Shown piece after piece: positions 24,940-32,919 of a stretch of DNA of 64,000 nucleotides (position 1 is its first letter; each line of letters begins with the position of its first letter). The notes under the pieces are model-generated. The model saw only the letters and a program-made list of their open reading frames with translations. It made no database searches and was not told where the DNA came from. The stretch is from Halorientalis salina (GTDB lineage: Archaea > Halobacteriota > Halobacteria > Halobacteriales > Haloarculaceae), in the NCBI RefSeq assembly GCF_005049285.1, contig NZ_SOSC01000008.1, positions 86,446 to 150,445 of the forward strand, in the 5' to 3' direction. The position numbers were made by a program, and so were the translations under genes.

Positions 24940-25995
24940 ATGTGGATCGTAATGAATTCGAAGCGACTGCTGGCCGGGGCCTCGGTCGCCCTGACCGGTC
25001 TCGGAATCTTGCTCCCGACAGTCGGTGTGTTAGCCGGTGGCAGCGTCGGTCTCGTCGGCGGGATCATCGCCGGCTTCGGTACCGTCCTCGGGATCGCCTT
25101 GCTGGCGGGCGGTGGCTGGCTCGCCCAGTCGGATATCGACGGGAATCACGCGTTGCGCGTGGCCGGCTGGAACCTGCTGGGCATCGTCGCGCTCGGGAGC
25201 GTCCTCGTCCTGGTTTCGCTGTTTCCGGGCGCGATGCTCCCGATGTTCGTCCTCGCCGTCATCATGGGCGTCAGCGCCGTCGCGCACGTACTCATCGGTA
25301 TCAACGACGTCCGACGGATTCGCGTGACGGAACTGGCCACAGAGCGGGAGAAACTCGCGGTGTTGAACCGGCTGACGCGCCACAACCTCCGCAACGACAC
25401 GCAGGTCCTCCTGAGCCTCGCCGATCTGCTCGAAGCACGCACGGACGACGGAGAACTGGCGTCCCTGGCCGAACGCCTCCAGAACAAATCCGCGGACATC
25501 GCCGGAATCGGTAAGAACCTGACGCAGTTCCAGCGGGCGATCGATCACGAGCCGTCCCAGGACCGGCACCTCGACCTCGGCCCGCTCGTCGACGGGGCCG
25601 TCGACGACGCCCAGTCGGCGCACCCGGACGCGAGCTTCGACGTCGAGGTACCTGCGGACGCGGCGGTCCGGGCCGACGAACACCTGGCAGTCGCGGTCGA
25701 ACACCTGCTCGACAACGCCGCCCGGTACGACGAGAGCAACCGTCCCGAAGTCAGCGTGACCGCCAGAGAGAACGGCGGGAGTACCGACCTCTCCGTGGGC
25801 GACGACGGGCCGGGGATTCCCGACACCGAGCGGGCGATCATCACCGGCGAGCAGGAGATCACCCAGCTCGAACACGGGAGCGGACTCGGGCTCTGGGTCG
25901 TCAAAGCGATCACCGAGTCCTACGGCGGGTCCCTCTCCATCGAGACGCCGGAGTCGGGGGGCACGAACGTGACGCTCTCGATCCCGACCGCCTGA
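24940..25995 (+). CDS. Membrane sensor histidine kinase without PAS domain
   Basis: A 351-aa kinase (347 if the ATG at 24952 is used). Four hydrophobic helices occupy about 10-115, followed by a coiled segment and the H-box LTRHNLRND with His148. The HATPase domain has the N-box EHLLDNAARYDES and G-boxes DDGPGIP and HGSGLGLWVV. With no PAS or large extracellular domain, signal input must come through the helices or a partner; the DICT protein directly upstream is the obvious candidate. No response regulator is encoded nearby. Confidence 0.88.
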   Translation: MWIVMNSKRLLAGASVALTGLGILLPTVGVLAGGSVGLVGGIIAGFGTVLGIALLAGGGWLAQSDIDGNHALRVAGWNLLGIVALGSVLVLVSLFPGAMLPMFVLAVIMGVSAVAHVLIGINDVRRIRVTELATEREKLAVLNRLTRHNLRNDTQVLLSLADLLEARTDDGELASLAERLQNKSADIAGIGKNLTQFQRAIDHEPSQDRHLDLGPLVDGAVDDAQSAHPDASFDVEVPADAAVRADEHLAVAVEHLLDNAARYDESNRPEVSVTARENGGSTDLSVGDDGPGIPDTERAIITGEQEITQLEHGSGLGLWVVKAITESYGGSLSIETPESGGTNVTLSIPTA

Positions 25996-26013
25996 TTCGC
26001 CGGACTCACCTGC

Positions 26014-27162
26014 CTACCACTGGCCGTAGATGAGGTTGCGCTGGATGTCGTTGGCTCCCTCGTAGATGACCGGGATGCGAACGTCCCGGTACACCCGTGA
26101 GATGCGGTTTTCCGTCAGCACGGACCGACCGCCGTGGAGTTGCATCCCGCGTTCGGCGCACATATTGGCCGTTTCCGTAGATTTGACCTTCGCCTGGGCG
26201 GCCCAGAGGCCGGCGTTGTCGTCGTTCTCGACTTTCTCGCAGGCGCGCCAATTGAGCGCGCGAGCGCTCTCGAACTCCATGCGCATGTCCGCCAGCGTGT
26301 GCTGGACCGCCTGGAACTCACTGACGTCGCGGCCGAACGCCGACCGGCCGTGAACGAACTCGTAGGCCTCTTCGATGGCCGCGGCGGCCAACCCGAGACC
26401 GTGGCCACCGACGACGGTCCGGCCGTGATTGAAGAAGTCCGCGAGCATGTAGAACCCGGCCCCCTCGTTGCCGATGAGGTGATCTTCGGGGATCCGACAG
26501 TCTTCGAAGGTGATGTGGGCCTGTTTGGAGGCGCGAAAGCCCATCTTCTCGGGGATGTGTTCGGCCTCGTAGCCGTCGGCGTCCGTGGGCACGACGAACA
26601 GCGAGAAGTTGCCGTACCTGTTTTCCTCGTCGTCGCCCGTCTTCGCGTAGAGGGTGATCCAGTCGGCCTCCACGCCGTTGCCGATCCAGTACTTCTCGCC
26701 GTCGATGACCCACTCGTCCCCGTCCTTTGTCGCCGTGGTCTCCATCCCTGCCAGGTCGCTTTCGGTCTCGGGTTCGGAGACGCCAAGTCCGGTGCGCTGG
26801 TCGTTCTCGGCGACGGGCCGCAGGAACTCCTCTTTCTGCCACTCCTCCCCGTACTCCTGGAGCATCTCCGCGCCGAAACTGGCGAGTTGGAGGGTCAGGG
26901 CGATGCCGGCGTCGGCCCGATAGAACTCCTCGGCCATGGCCAGAATCTCCGTCAGCGAGAAGCCCCGCCCGCCGTACTCCTCGCTGATGTCCTGGGCGAC
27001 CAGTCCCGCGTCCATCCCGGCCTGCAGGACGTCCTCGGGGTACTCCCCGGACTCGTAGTAGTCGGCGGCGTTGGGTTCGATGTGTTCGGCCGCGAACTCC
27101 CGTGCCTCCTGTTTCACCTCGTGTGCGTGTTCCGGGACGATGTCGTCGGTCAGTAGCTCCAT
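26014..27162 (-). CDS. Acyl-CoA dehydrogenase
   Basis: A 382-aa FAD enzyme of the acyl-CoA dehydrogenase fold. The middle beta domain has GLGVSEPETESDLAGMETTA and WIGNGVEADWITLYAKT, and the C-terminal helical domain has QAVQHTLADMRMEFESAR and QLHGGRSVLTENRISRVYRDVRIPVIYEGANDIQRN. The Glu of IYEGAND is the family's catalytic base position. It introduces the alpha-beta double bond in beta-oxidation or branched-chain degradation. ATG 27162 is preferred over 27207, and a minus-strand TATA-like ggtttatcc about 30 nt upstream supports it. The acyl-CoA ligase at 27339 lies upstream in the same direction. Confidence 0.92.
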   Translation of the reverse strand: MELLTDDIVPEHAHEVKQEAREFAAEHIEPNAADYYESGEYPEDVLQAGMDAGLVAQDISEEYGGRGFSLTEILAMAEEFYRADAGIALTLQLASFGAEMLQEYGEEWQKEEFLRPVAENDQRTGLGVSEPETESDLAGMETTATKDGDEWVIDGEKYWIGNGVEADWITLYAKTGDDEENRYGNFSLFVVPTDADGYEAEHIPEKMGFRASKQAHITFEDCRIPEDHLIGNEGAGFYMLADFFNHGRTVVGGHGLGLAAAAIEEAYEFVHGRSAFGRDVSEFQAVQHTLADMRMEFESARALNWRACEKVENDDNAGLWAAQAKVKSTETANMCAERGMQLHGGRSVLTENRISRVYRDVRIPVIYEGANDIQRNLIYGQW

Positions 27163-27338
27163 GCCTACGAGTACCAAGGGACGTGGCAGGATAAACCTCT
27201 GGAACACTGGAAAGTCAAAACGGAGTTGCAGTTTACTCTGGAAACTGATACGGTCGAGACACTACCGAGTGTATGCACGAAAGTCAAAAAAAAGCGTGGT
27301 CGTGATCGGCGGTCGTCGATGCTCGGAAGCCCGAGTCG

Positions 27339-28997
27339 TCAGTCCTCGCCGGGCGAGGCGTCCTCGGGTACCTGTCCCTCGACGAGGGACTGGTCGGCGT
27401 ACTCGTCGCGGAGGACCTTCTTGTCGAACTTGCCGGTCGCGGTCTTCGGCACCTCGTCGATCGTGATGAACTCGTCGGGCATCCACCACTTGGGGTACTC
27501 CTCGCCGATCAGATCACGGAGGTCGGCCTCTAGCTGGTCGGCGTCGATGCCCTCGCCGGGGACGACGAACGCGACTGGTCGTTCCTGCCAGCGCTCGTGG
27601 GGGACGCCGATGACCGTCGCCTCGGCCACGTCGTCGTGTGCCATCAGTTCGTTCTCCAGTTCGACCGAGGAGATCCACTCGCCGCCGCTCTTGATCACGT
27701 CTTTCGCGCGGTCGACGATCTTCAGATAGCCGTCCTGGTCGACGCTGACGATGTCGCCTGTCTTGAGCCAGCCGTCTTCGTAGTCTTCACGGTTGGCCTC
27801 GGGTCGCTTGAAGTACTCCTGGGTGACCCACGGCCCGCGGACGTACAGTTCGCCGAAGTCCTCGCCGTCCCAGTCGATCTCGTTGCCGTCGTCGTCGATG
27901 ACCTTGAACTCCAGGCCGGGCGCGATGAGTCCCTGCTTGCCGCGTTTCTCGACCTGCGTGTCGTAGTCGAGGTCCTCCAGTCCGCCCTTGAGGTGGGAGA
28001 CGCTGCCGATGGGGGACATCTCGCTCATGCCCCAGGCGTGGAGCAGTTCGACGTCGTGGTCGTCGAAGAAGCGAATCATCGCTTCGGGGGCCGCACTCCC
28101 GCCGACGATGAGCGTGTCGAGCGCCGAGAGGTCGACCTCGTTGTCCTCCATGTACTCCATCAGGCCGAGCCACACCGTCGGGACGCCGGCGGTGATGGTG
28201 ACGCCCTCCTCCTCGATGAGGTGGGCGAGGTCCTCGGGCTCCGGCGACGGGCCGGGGTAGACGTGTTTCGCGCCGCCGGCGGTCGCCGAGAACGGCATCC
28301 CCCAGGCGTTGACGTGGAACATCGGCACGACGGGCATGACTACGTCGGTGTCGTCCATCGGGATGCCCTGTGGCGACTGGCTCGCCATCGTGTGACTCCA
28401 GAGCATCTGGTGGGTGTACTCGACGCCTTTCGGTTTGCCGGTCGTTCCCGAGGTGTAACACATCCCGGCCGGTCGGTCCTCAGAGAGAGTGGGCCAGTCG
28501 TAGTCAGTGTCGTTGCCCTCGATGAACGACTCGTAGTCAGTCACCGGTTCCAGGTCAGTTTCGGGGACCGAATCGCCGATGACGACGAACTGCTCGACGC
28601 CGTCGAACTCCGAGGCCCCGTCAGCAGCGCCCTCTAGTTTCTCGAGCAGTGACGGATCGACGAAGATGAGATGATCGTCGGCGTCGTCGACGATGAACTG
28701 GATGTGTTCGTCGGGGAGCAGCGGGTTGATGAGATGGAGTTGCCGCCCCGTCGTCGGGATGCCGAAGTACGTCTCGAAGTGGCGGTTGTGGTTCCAGCAG
28801 AACGTGGCGACGCGGGCGTCGTCGGGAACGCCCGCCTCGTCCATCGCGTTCGCGAGCTGGGCTGTTCGGTCGCTGTATTCGCTGTACGTGTAGCGTTCGA
28901 TGCCCTGATGGGTGCGAGAGACGATCTCCGTGTCCGGATAGAGTTTCTCCGCACGCCACAGGAACGGCCGCAGGGTCTGGTCTGTGCCTCCTGGCAT
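27339..28997 (-). CDS. Fatty-acyl-CoA synthetase (AMP-forming), long-chain type
   Basis: A 552-aa ANL ligase. Motifs are YTSGTTGKPKGVEYTH, the acyl-binding region PMFHVNAWGMPFS, AWGMSEMSPIG, GWLKTGDIVSVDQDGYLKIVDRAKDVIKSGGEWIS, and the catalytic lysine context KTATGKFDKK near the C-terminus. The GGEWISSVELE form of the A8 motif is typical of medium- and long-chain fatty-acid ligases. It lies upstream of and codirectional with the acyl-CoA dehydrogenase, which supports a shared role in fatty-acid degradation, although a 176-bp gap allows separate promoters. Confidence 0.9.
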   Translation of the reverse strand: MPGGTDQTLRPFLWRAEKLYPDTEIVSRTHQGIERYTYSEYSDRTAQLANAMDEAGVPDDARVATFCWNHNRHFETYFGIPTTGRQLHLINPLLPDEHIQFIVDDADDHLIFVDPSLLEKLEGAADGASEFDGVEQFVVIGDSVPETDLEPVTDYESFIEGNDTDYDWPTLSEDRPAGMCYTSGTTGKPKGVEYTHQMLWSHTMASQSPQGIPMDDTDVVMPVVPMFHVNAWGMPFSATAGGAKHVYPGPSPEPEDLAHLIEEEGVTITAGVPTVWLGLMEYMEDNEVDLSALDTLIVGGSAAPEAMIRFFDDHDVELLHAWGMSEMSPIGSVSHLKGGLEDLDYDTQVEKRGKQGLIAPGLEFKVIDDDGNEIDWDGEDFGELYVRGPWVTQEYFKRPEANREDYEDGWLKTGDIVSVDQDGYLKIVDRAKDVIKSGGEWISSVELENELMAHDDVAEATVIGVPHERWQERPVAFVVPGEGIDADQLEADLRDLIGEEYPKWWMPDEFITIDEVPKTATGKFDKKVLRDEYADQSLVEGQVPEDASPGED

Positions 28998-29093
28998 GCA
29001 AAGAACCTAAAGCGCATGTGTAATGATTGTTCCCCCAAACTGGGTTGGTATCCGGTCGCTGCGAGCCGGTCACAGTCCGGGGACCGCCTCGCC

Positions 29094-29699
29094 TCAGACT
29101 TCCAGTTCCTGCATCAGACTGACGAGTTCGTCGAGTTTCGGGAACGTATAGACCTTCACGTCGATGTCCTCGTCCTGGGCATGGACCCGGGAGTCGAACA
29201 TCAGCGCCATGTCGTTTTCCCGGTCGCCGATGATCTCCTTGACCGTGCCGCTGCCGGGGCCGAACGTGAAGTTCGGCGTTCCCATGTCGATCGTCGTCTC
29301 CAGAACGTTCGCCCACCCGTCGATGAACGCACTGGTCATGATATTCCCGATCTCCTGAATGGCGCTTTTCTCCATCTCGGTGAATCCATCGGCGTTGGGG
29401 TTCGTATCGCCCATGTCACCGATCATCCCGGCCGCGAGGTTCTTCGCGCTCCGGGAGCTAAAGAGAAAGAGGACGTGGCCGTGGGGCGGCTCTTTCATCT
29501 CGATGTAGATGCCGATCTGGCGTTCGTCCCCGACGTGTTTCAGGATGTCCGGCACGTCGATGAAGTTGATCTTCGTGATCTCCATCTCCGTGTCCATCCC
29601 GGTCATCTGGCTCATATGGCTCGCGACCGTGTTCCCGCCCTCCTTTGCCATCTTGTTGAAAATACTCAACTTCCGAATATCTATCATCAACTCGCTCAT
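29094..29699 (-). CDS. cheC: CheC-family CheY-phosphate phosphatase
   Basis: A 201-aa protein with the CheC/CheX/FliY fold. Two copies of the phosphatase motif E-x2-N are visible: KEGGNTVASHMSQMTG at about 19-34 and AIQEIGNIMTSAFIDGWANVLET at about 113-135, the latter followed by a Pro in TPNF. CheC hydrolyses CheY-P and, in bacteria, partners with CheD. No other chemotaxis gene is near, so it is an orphan. A minus-strand TATA element at 29737-29744 lies 38-45 nt upstream of the ATG. In haloarchaea several CheC paralogues coexist; which partner this one serves is not visible. Confidence 0.85.
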   Translation of the reverse strand: MSELMIDIRKLSIFNKMAKEGGNTVASHMSQMTGMDTEMEITKINFIDVPDILKHVGDERQIGIYIEMKEPPHGHVLFLFSSRSAKNLAAGMIGDMGDTNPNADGFTEMEKSAIQEIGNIMTSAFIDGWANVLETTIDMGTPNFTFGPGSGTVKEIIGDRENDMALMFDSRVHAQDEDIDVKVYTFPKLDELVSLMQELEV

Positions 29700-29736
29700 A
29701 GTAGGGTCCTGATTGGCTGGGAGTTCCGCTCGGCCC

Positions 29737-29744
29737 TATATAAT
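29737..29744 (-). promoter_or_regulatory. TATA box of cheC
   Basis: The stretch ctatataatt lies 38-45 nt upstream of the cheC ATG on the minus strand, giving a short 5' leader of about 10-15 nt. Confidence 0.5.
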
Positions 29745-29793
29745 TGGTCCCCAGCGAGTATCAAATGCTATAACGTCTGGCGGGTCGGCGACC

Positions 29794-30468
29794 TCACGCC
29801 GTCCGGTGACTGACGGCGATTCCCTCGCCGAGCGGAACGATGCCAGTCTCGAACTCGGGGTCCGAATCCACGCGTTCGAGGTACTCGTAGACGCCGCGCG
29901 TGTTCTCGTCGACGTCGCCCTCTGGGTCCCCGCCCTCGACCAGCGCACGGAGCGCGTCAAAGTCGACGATGCCCGCGGTCATCGCGTTGTCGGCGATGAC
30001 GACCCCGCCCGGCGCGACCTTCTCGCGGACCGCCTCGAAGGCCTCCCGATACCGGTGTTTCTCGTTGTCGATCAACACCACGTCGAAGGGGCCGGCGTAC
30101 GCGTCGACGGTGTCGACGGCGTCGCCAAGTTCGTAGCTCGCCAGATCGTCGACCCCGCCACGAGCCATGTACTCGCGGGCCTGATCGAGTTCGTCCTCGT
30201 CCACCTCTGTGAGGACGACCTCGCCGTCGTCGGGCAGTGCCCGAGCGAACCAGTACGCCGAGTAGCCGAAGCCGGAGCCGAACTCGAAGACGCGCTGTGC
30301 GTCGACCATCCGGGCGAGGAACTGGAGCCAGCCGCCGACTTCCGGCCCGACCGTCGGGAACCCCTCGGCGTCGGCCTGTTGGTCCATCTCGTCGATAATC
30401 TCGTCGGGTTGGGGCCCGACGGCGCGTGCGAACGCGGCGCTCGATTCCGGGACGATTTCCTCGGTCAT
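29794..30468 (-). CDS. Class I SAM-dependent O-methyltransferase
   Basis: A 224-aa methyltransferase of the catechol/caffeoyl-CoA O-methyltransferase type. The SAM-binding motif I is VFEFGSGFGYSAYWFARAL (about 60-78), then VLTEVDEDELDQAREYM (motif II) and FDVVLIDNEKHRYREAFEAV with the metal-binding Asp, then PGGVVIADNAM. ATG 30468 is chosen because the conserved N-terminal helix (EEIVPESSAAFARAVG) begins there; a longer open frame upstream runs into btpA. It lies 44 bp downstream of btpA on the same strand, likely one transcript. The substrate is unknown. Confidence 0.87.
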   Translation of the reverse strand: MTEEIVPESSAAFARAVGPQPDEIIDEMDQQADAEGFPTVGPEVGGWLQFLARMVDAQRVFEFGSGFGYSAYWFARALPDDGEVVLTEVDEDELDQAREYMARGGVDDLASYELGDAVDTVDAYAGPFDVVLIDNEKHRYREAFEAVREKVAPGGVVIADNAMTAGIVDFDALRALVEGGDPEGDVDENTRGVYEYLERVDSDPEFETGIVPLGEGIAVSHRTA

Positions 30469-30512
30469 ACCCGGCGTACTGTCGGCGTCGGCAAAACGCT
30501 GGCCCCGCGGAG

Positions 30513-31325
30513 TTATTCGTCCCGCGCCGCGACGACGCGCGCGACACGCTCGCCGTCGACGGGGTTCGTCGTCTCGCCACCCTCCTTCAGCGCCGTTCCG
30601 ACGATCGCGCCGTCCGCCACGGCGAGCAGATCGCGAACGTTTCCAGCCGTGACGCCGCTGCCGACGAACACCGGGACCGACGCGTCCACGTCGTCGCGCC
30701 GGTCGGTCACGCGTCGGAGGTCGTTCGTGTCCGTGGCCGCCCCCGTCGCCGGGCCGGAGACGACCAGCCCGTCGGCCTTCCCGCGTTCGATGGCGTCCGC
30801 TACGGCCGTCGACAGGTCCCGCTCGCCAAGCGACGCGGAGTGTTTGACCGCTACGTCCGCGAGGACTGCGACATCGGCGTCGATCCGGTCGCGAAGCCGA
30901 AGCGTCTCGTGGGCCTGCCCCTCGATGACGCCCTGGTCCGTCACCCGTGCGCCGGTGTGGACGTTCACGCGGACGAACGCGGCGTCGACCGCGGCGGCGA
31001 TGGACAGGGCAGCAGTCGCGTCGTTCCGGAGGACGTTGATTCCGAGTGGGAGGTCGACCGCCGTCGCGATTCGGTCGGCGATCCGGGTCAGCTCCGCGAC
31101 GACGTGTTTGGGCACCGCCTCGGGATAGAACGGCGCGTCCCCGTAGTTCTCGACGATCAGTCCGTCGACGCCGCCGTCGGCGAGCGCTTGGGCGTCCGCC
31201 AGCGCGCGGTCGAGAATCGCCTCGCGACCGCCCTGCTCGTCGTAGCCGGGCGCGCCGGGCAGGGCCGGCAGGTGGACCATCCCGAAGATGGGACGGTCGG
31301 TCTCGAAGAGCGAATCGGGATTCAT
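30513..31325 (-). CDS. BtpA/SgcQ-family TIM-barrel protein
   Basis: A 270-aa protein of the BtpA family (named for cyanobacterial photosystem I biogenesis; the archaeal role is unknown). Typical segments are GMVHLPALPGAPGYD at the start, DGLIVENYGDAPFYPE, VDAAFVRVNVHTGARVTDQGVIEG and PVFVGSGVTAGNVRDLLAVADGAIVGTALKEGG. The last is a phosphate-binding loop of the ribulose-phosphate barrel type. A minus-strand gttttta element about 27 nt upstream of 31325 suggests a leaderless start. The 78-nt element ends 48 bp upstream, between this gene and the thioredoxin-like gene. Confidence 0.88.
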   Translation of the reverse strand: MNPDSLFETDRPIFGMVHLPALPGAPGYDEQGGREAILDRALADAQALADGGVDGLIVENYGDAPFYPEAVPKHVVAELTRIADRIATAVDLPLGINVLRNDATAALSIAAAVDAAFVRVNVHTGARVTDQGVIEGQAHETLRLRDRIDADVAVLADVAVKHSASLGERDLSTAVADAIERGKADGLVVSGPATGAATDTNDLRRVTDRRDDVDASVPVFVGSGVTAGNVRDLLAVADGAIVGTALKEGGETTNPVDGERVARVVAARDE

Positions 31326-31372
31326 GCGAGCGTGTAGCCGCTACCCGGTAAAAACAACAGCGGCAATCGGTC

Positions 31373-31450
31373 ATACGGATTGCTGTAGATCGTTTCCGCA
31401 TCGACCGCCCGAAGTCGGTCGTCGCGGGACACAGCTACAGCAATCCGTAT
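31373..31450. repeat. 78-nt symmetric inverted-repeat element, copy 1
   Basis: Outer arms atacggattgctgtag (31373-31388) and its exact reverse complement (31435-31450) enclose a centred hairpin, cgaccg (31402-31407) with cggtcg (31416-31421). The element's centre, 31411.5, is the hairpin's centre. Its last base is the T of the TGA stop (minus strand) of the thioredoxin-like gene. A second element at 55831-55908 has the same length and layout with different arm sequence. Terminator, structured RNA or MITE-like origin are all possible. Confidence 0.75.
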
Positions 31451-32016
31451 CAGTCTTCGTTCCACTTGATCGAACAGCCGCGACTGGGCCTGAACTCGTC
31501 GTCGATTTCCTCGCCGGCGAGCAGTCGGTCGATGACGTCACGCATCTCGTATTCGGTCGGTTCGTCGTCGGGGTTCAGGGCGTCGTCGATGCGGCCGTGG
31601 TAGACGAGGTCAAAGTCACCACCGTTAACCTCAAAGAGGAACGGGTCGGGCGTACAGACCGCGCCGTACGCCCGAGCCACGTCCTGAGACTCGTCGCGAA
31701 GGTAGGCGTCGTACTCGATGGTCCCGTCCTCGGTGAGTTCCCGCATCCGCTCGAAGGAGTCGTCGGGGTACTCCTCGGCGTCGTTCGAGTTGATCCCGAC
31801 GACGGCCACGCCGTCGTACTCCTGTGCGATGTGGTTCAGTTCCTCGAACTTCGCTTTCGCGTAGGGACAGTGATTGCAGGTGAACACGACGAGCAGGGCG
31901 TCGTGTCCCTCGAAATCGTCGAGCGTGTAGGTGTCCCCGTCGGTGCCGGGGAGCTCGAAATCAGGTGCCGGTTCGCCGCGCTGAATGGCGTCGTCTTCGG
32001 AGTCGAGTGCGACCAT
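31450..32016 (-). CDS. Thioredoxin-like/TlpA-type redoxin
   Basis: A 188-aa thioredoxin-fold protein of the AhpC/TSA-redoxin family. The N-terminal APDFELPGTDGDTYTLDDFEGHD strand is followed by LLVVFTCNHCPYAKAKFEELN with the CxxC-type active site C-N-H-C. The cis-Pro loop region is GAVCTPDPFLFEV. No signal peptide is seen, so it is cytosolic. Start 32016 is preferred to the upstream codon at 32088, since the family begins close to the APDFELP strand. The stop codon is the end of the 78-nt element. The gene for the 86-aa membrane protein lies 68 bp upstream. Confidence 0.82.
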   Translation of the reverse strand: MVALDSEDDAIQRGEPAPDFELPGTDGDTYTLDDFEGHDALLVVFTCNHCPYAKAKFEELNHIAQEYDGVAVVGINSNDAEEYPDDSFERMRELTEDGTIEYDAYLRDESQDVARAYGAVCTPDPFLFEVNGGDFDLVYHGRIDDALNPDDEPTEYEMRDVIDRLLAGEEIDDEFRPSRGCSIKWNED

Positions 32017-32084
32017 ACGACCCGACCCTTGGAAGGCGACGACCAAAAGGATTCGACTGCCGTGGTCAGACCAACGACGGACAG

Positions 32085-32345
32085 TCACTCCGCGGTCGGT
32101 TCGTCCCTGTCGGCCAGGACGTACTCACGGACGGTCACCCATCCGGGAACGAGGAACGACCCGACGACGGCCGCGCCGACGCCGAGCAGCGTTCGCGTCT
32201 CGTTACTAGAGGGTGGCGAACCGAGCGCCTGCAGCGCGAACAGACCGCCGTGCCAGACGGCCAGCGCGGCGCTGACCGTCGCGACGGCTGTCGCGAGTAC
32301 GCGGACTGGCAGCGTCACCAGTCCCCGTGCATGGGTGGGGGACAT
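32085..32345 (-). CDS. Small two-helix membrane protein
   Basis: An 86-aa protein with two hydrophobic helices (about 10-42 and 53-73). The N-terminal sequence THARGLVTLPVRVLATAVATVSAALAVWHGGLFALQAL leads into the first, and the tail is REYVLADRDEPTAE. I do not recognise a family. It lies on the same strand between the EamA-type gene and the thioredoxin-like gene, so all three may share a transcript. Confidence 0.6.
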   Translation of the reverse strand: MSPTHARGLVTLPVRVLATAVATVSAALAVWHGGLFALQALGSPPSSNETRTLLGVGAAVVGSFLVPGWVTVREYVLADRDEPTAE

Positions 32346-32403
32346 GCGAATCGAATTCGACGCTCTGCGGCCAAGTGTCTTCAGCCGTCCTTCTGTGGCC
32401 CCT

Positions 32404-32820
32404 TTATTGCACGCCCGTGAGGTAGACGGCCACCATCGCGAAGCCGATACCCGCCACCTTTCGGGTGGTGAGCGGTTCGTCCAGCGCCACGATACCGACG
32501 ATCGAACTCGTGACGATGAACAGGCCGAAGATGGGGACGACGGCGCTGACCGGCCCGGCCGCGAGCGCCCGGTAGTACGCGAGGATACCGACTGTGAGAC
32601 AGACGCCCGCAGCGTAGGCGTAGATCGCGTGTGAGCCAGTGAGGTGCGTGACGACGGGGGTGTCCGAGACGACGACGACCGCGACGGCGGCCACCACGAG
32701 GATGCCGTTGGCCATCAGCAGTGCCACGTCGCTGGGGATCTCCGCCGTCGCCAGTTTCACCAGCGGTGCGACCAGCGTGTACCCGGCCAGTGCCAGCAGT
32801 GCCCACGAGAGATAGCGCAT
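32404..32820 (-). CDS. EamA-type small drug/metabolite transporter
   Basis: A 138-aa protein with a single EamA domain: about five transmembrane helices ending in PLTTRKVAGIGFAMVAVYLTGVQ, the usual EamA finish. Typical exporters have two such domains in tandem; single-domain ones act as dimers, like EmrE. ATG 32820 is chosen over the longer in-frame start at 32919 because the hydrophobic MRYLSWALLALAGYTLVAPLVK begins there. The substrate is not predictable. Confidence 0.8.
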   Translation of the reverse strand: MRYLSWALLALAGYTLVAPLVKLATAEIPSDVALLMANGILVVAAVAVVVVSDTPVVTHLTGSHAIYAYAAGVCLTVGILAYYRALAAGPVSAVVPIFGLFIVTSSIVGIVALDEPLTTRKVAGIGFAMVAVYLTGVQ

Positions 32821-32919
32821 GCCGGCACTCGGAAAGCCGGTCCCAAAGTCGTTACGTGCTGTCGCGAGAGGTCCCCCGTGACCGACAGGTCGAAACCCGT
32901 CCGACCCCTCGGTCGACAC

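Noticed and set aside
29794..31401. A single 535-codon minus-strand gene spanning the methyltransferase and the btpA region
   Set aside because: The N-terminal two thirds is an out-of-frame reading of btpA, rich in Arg. The true methyltransferase starts at 30468, and btpA has its own good frame from 31325.
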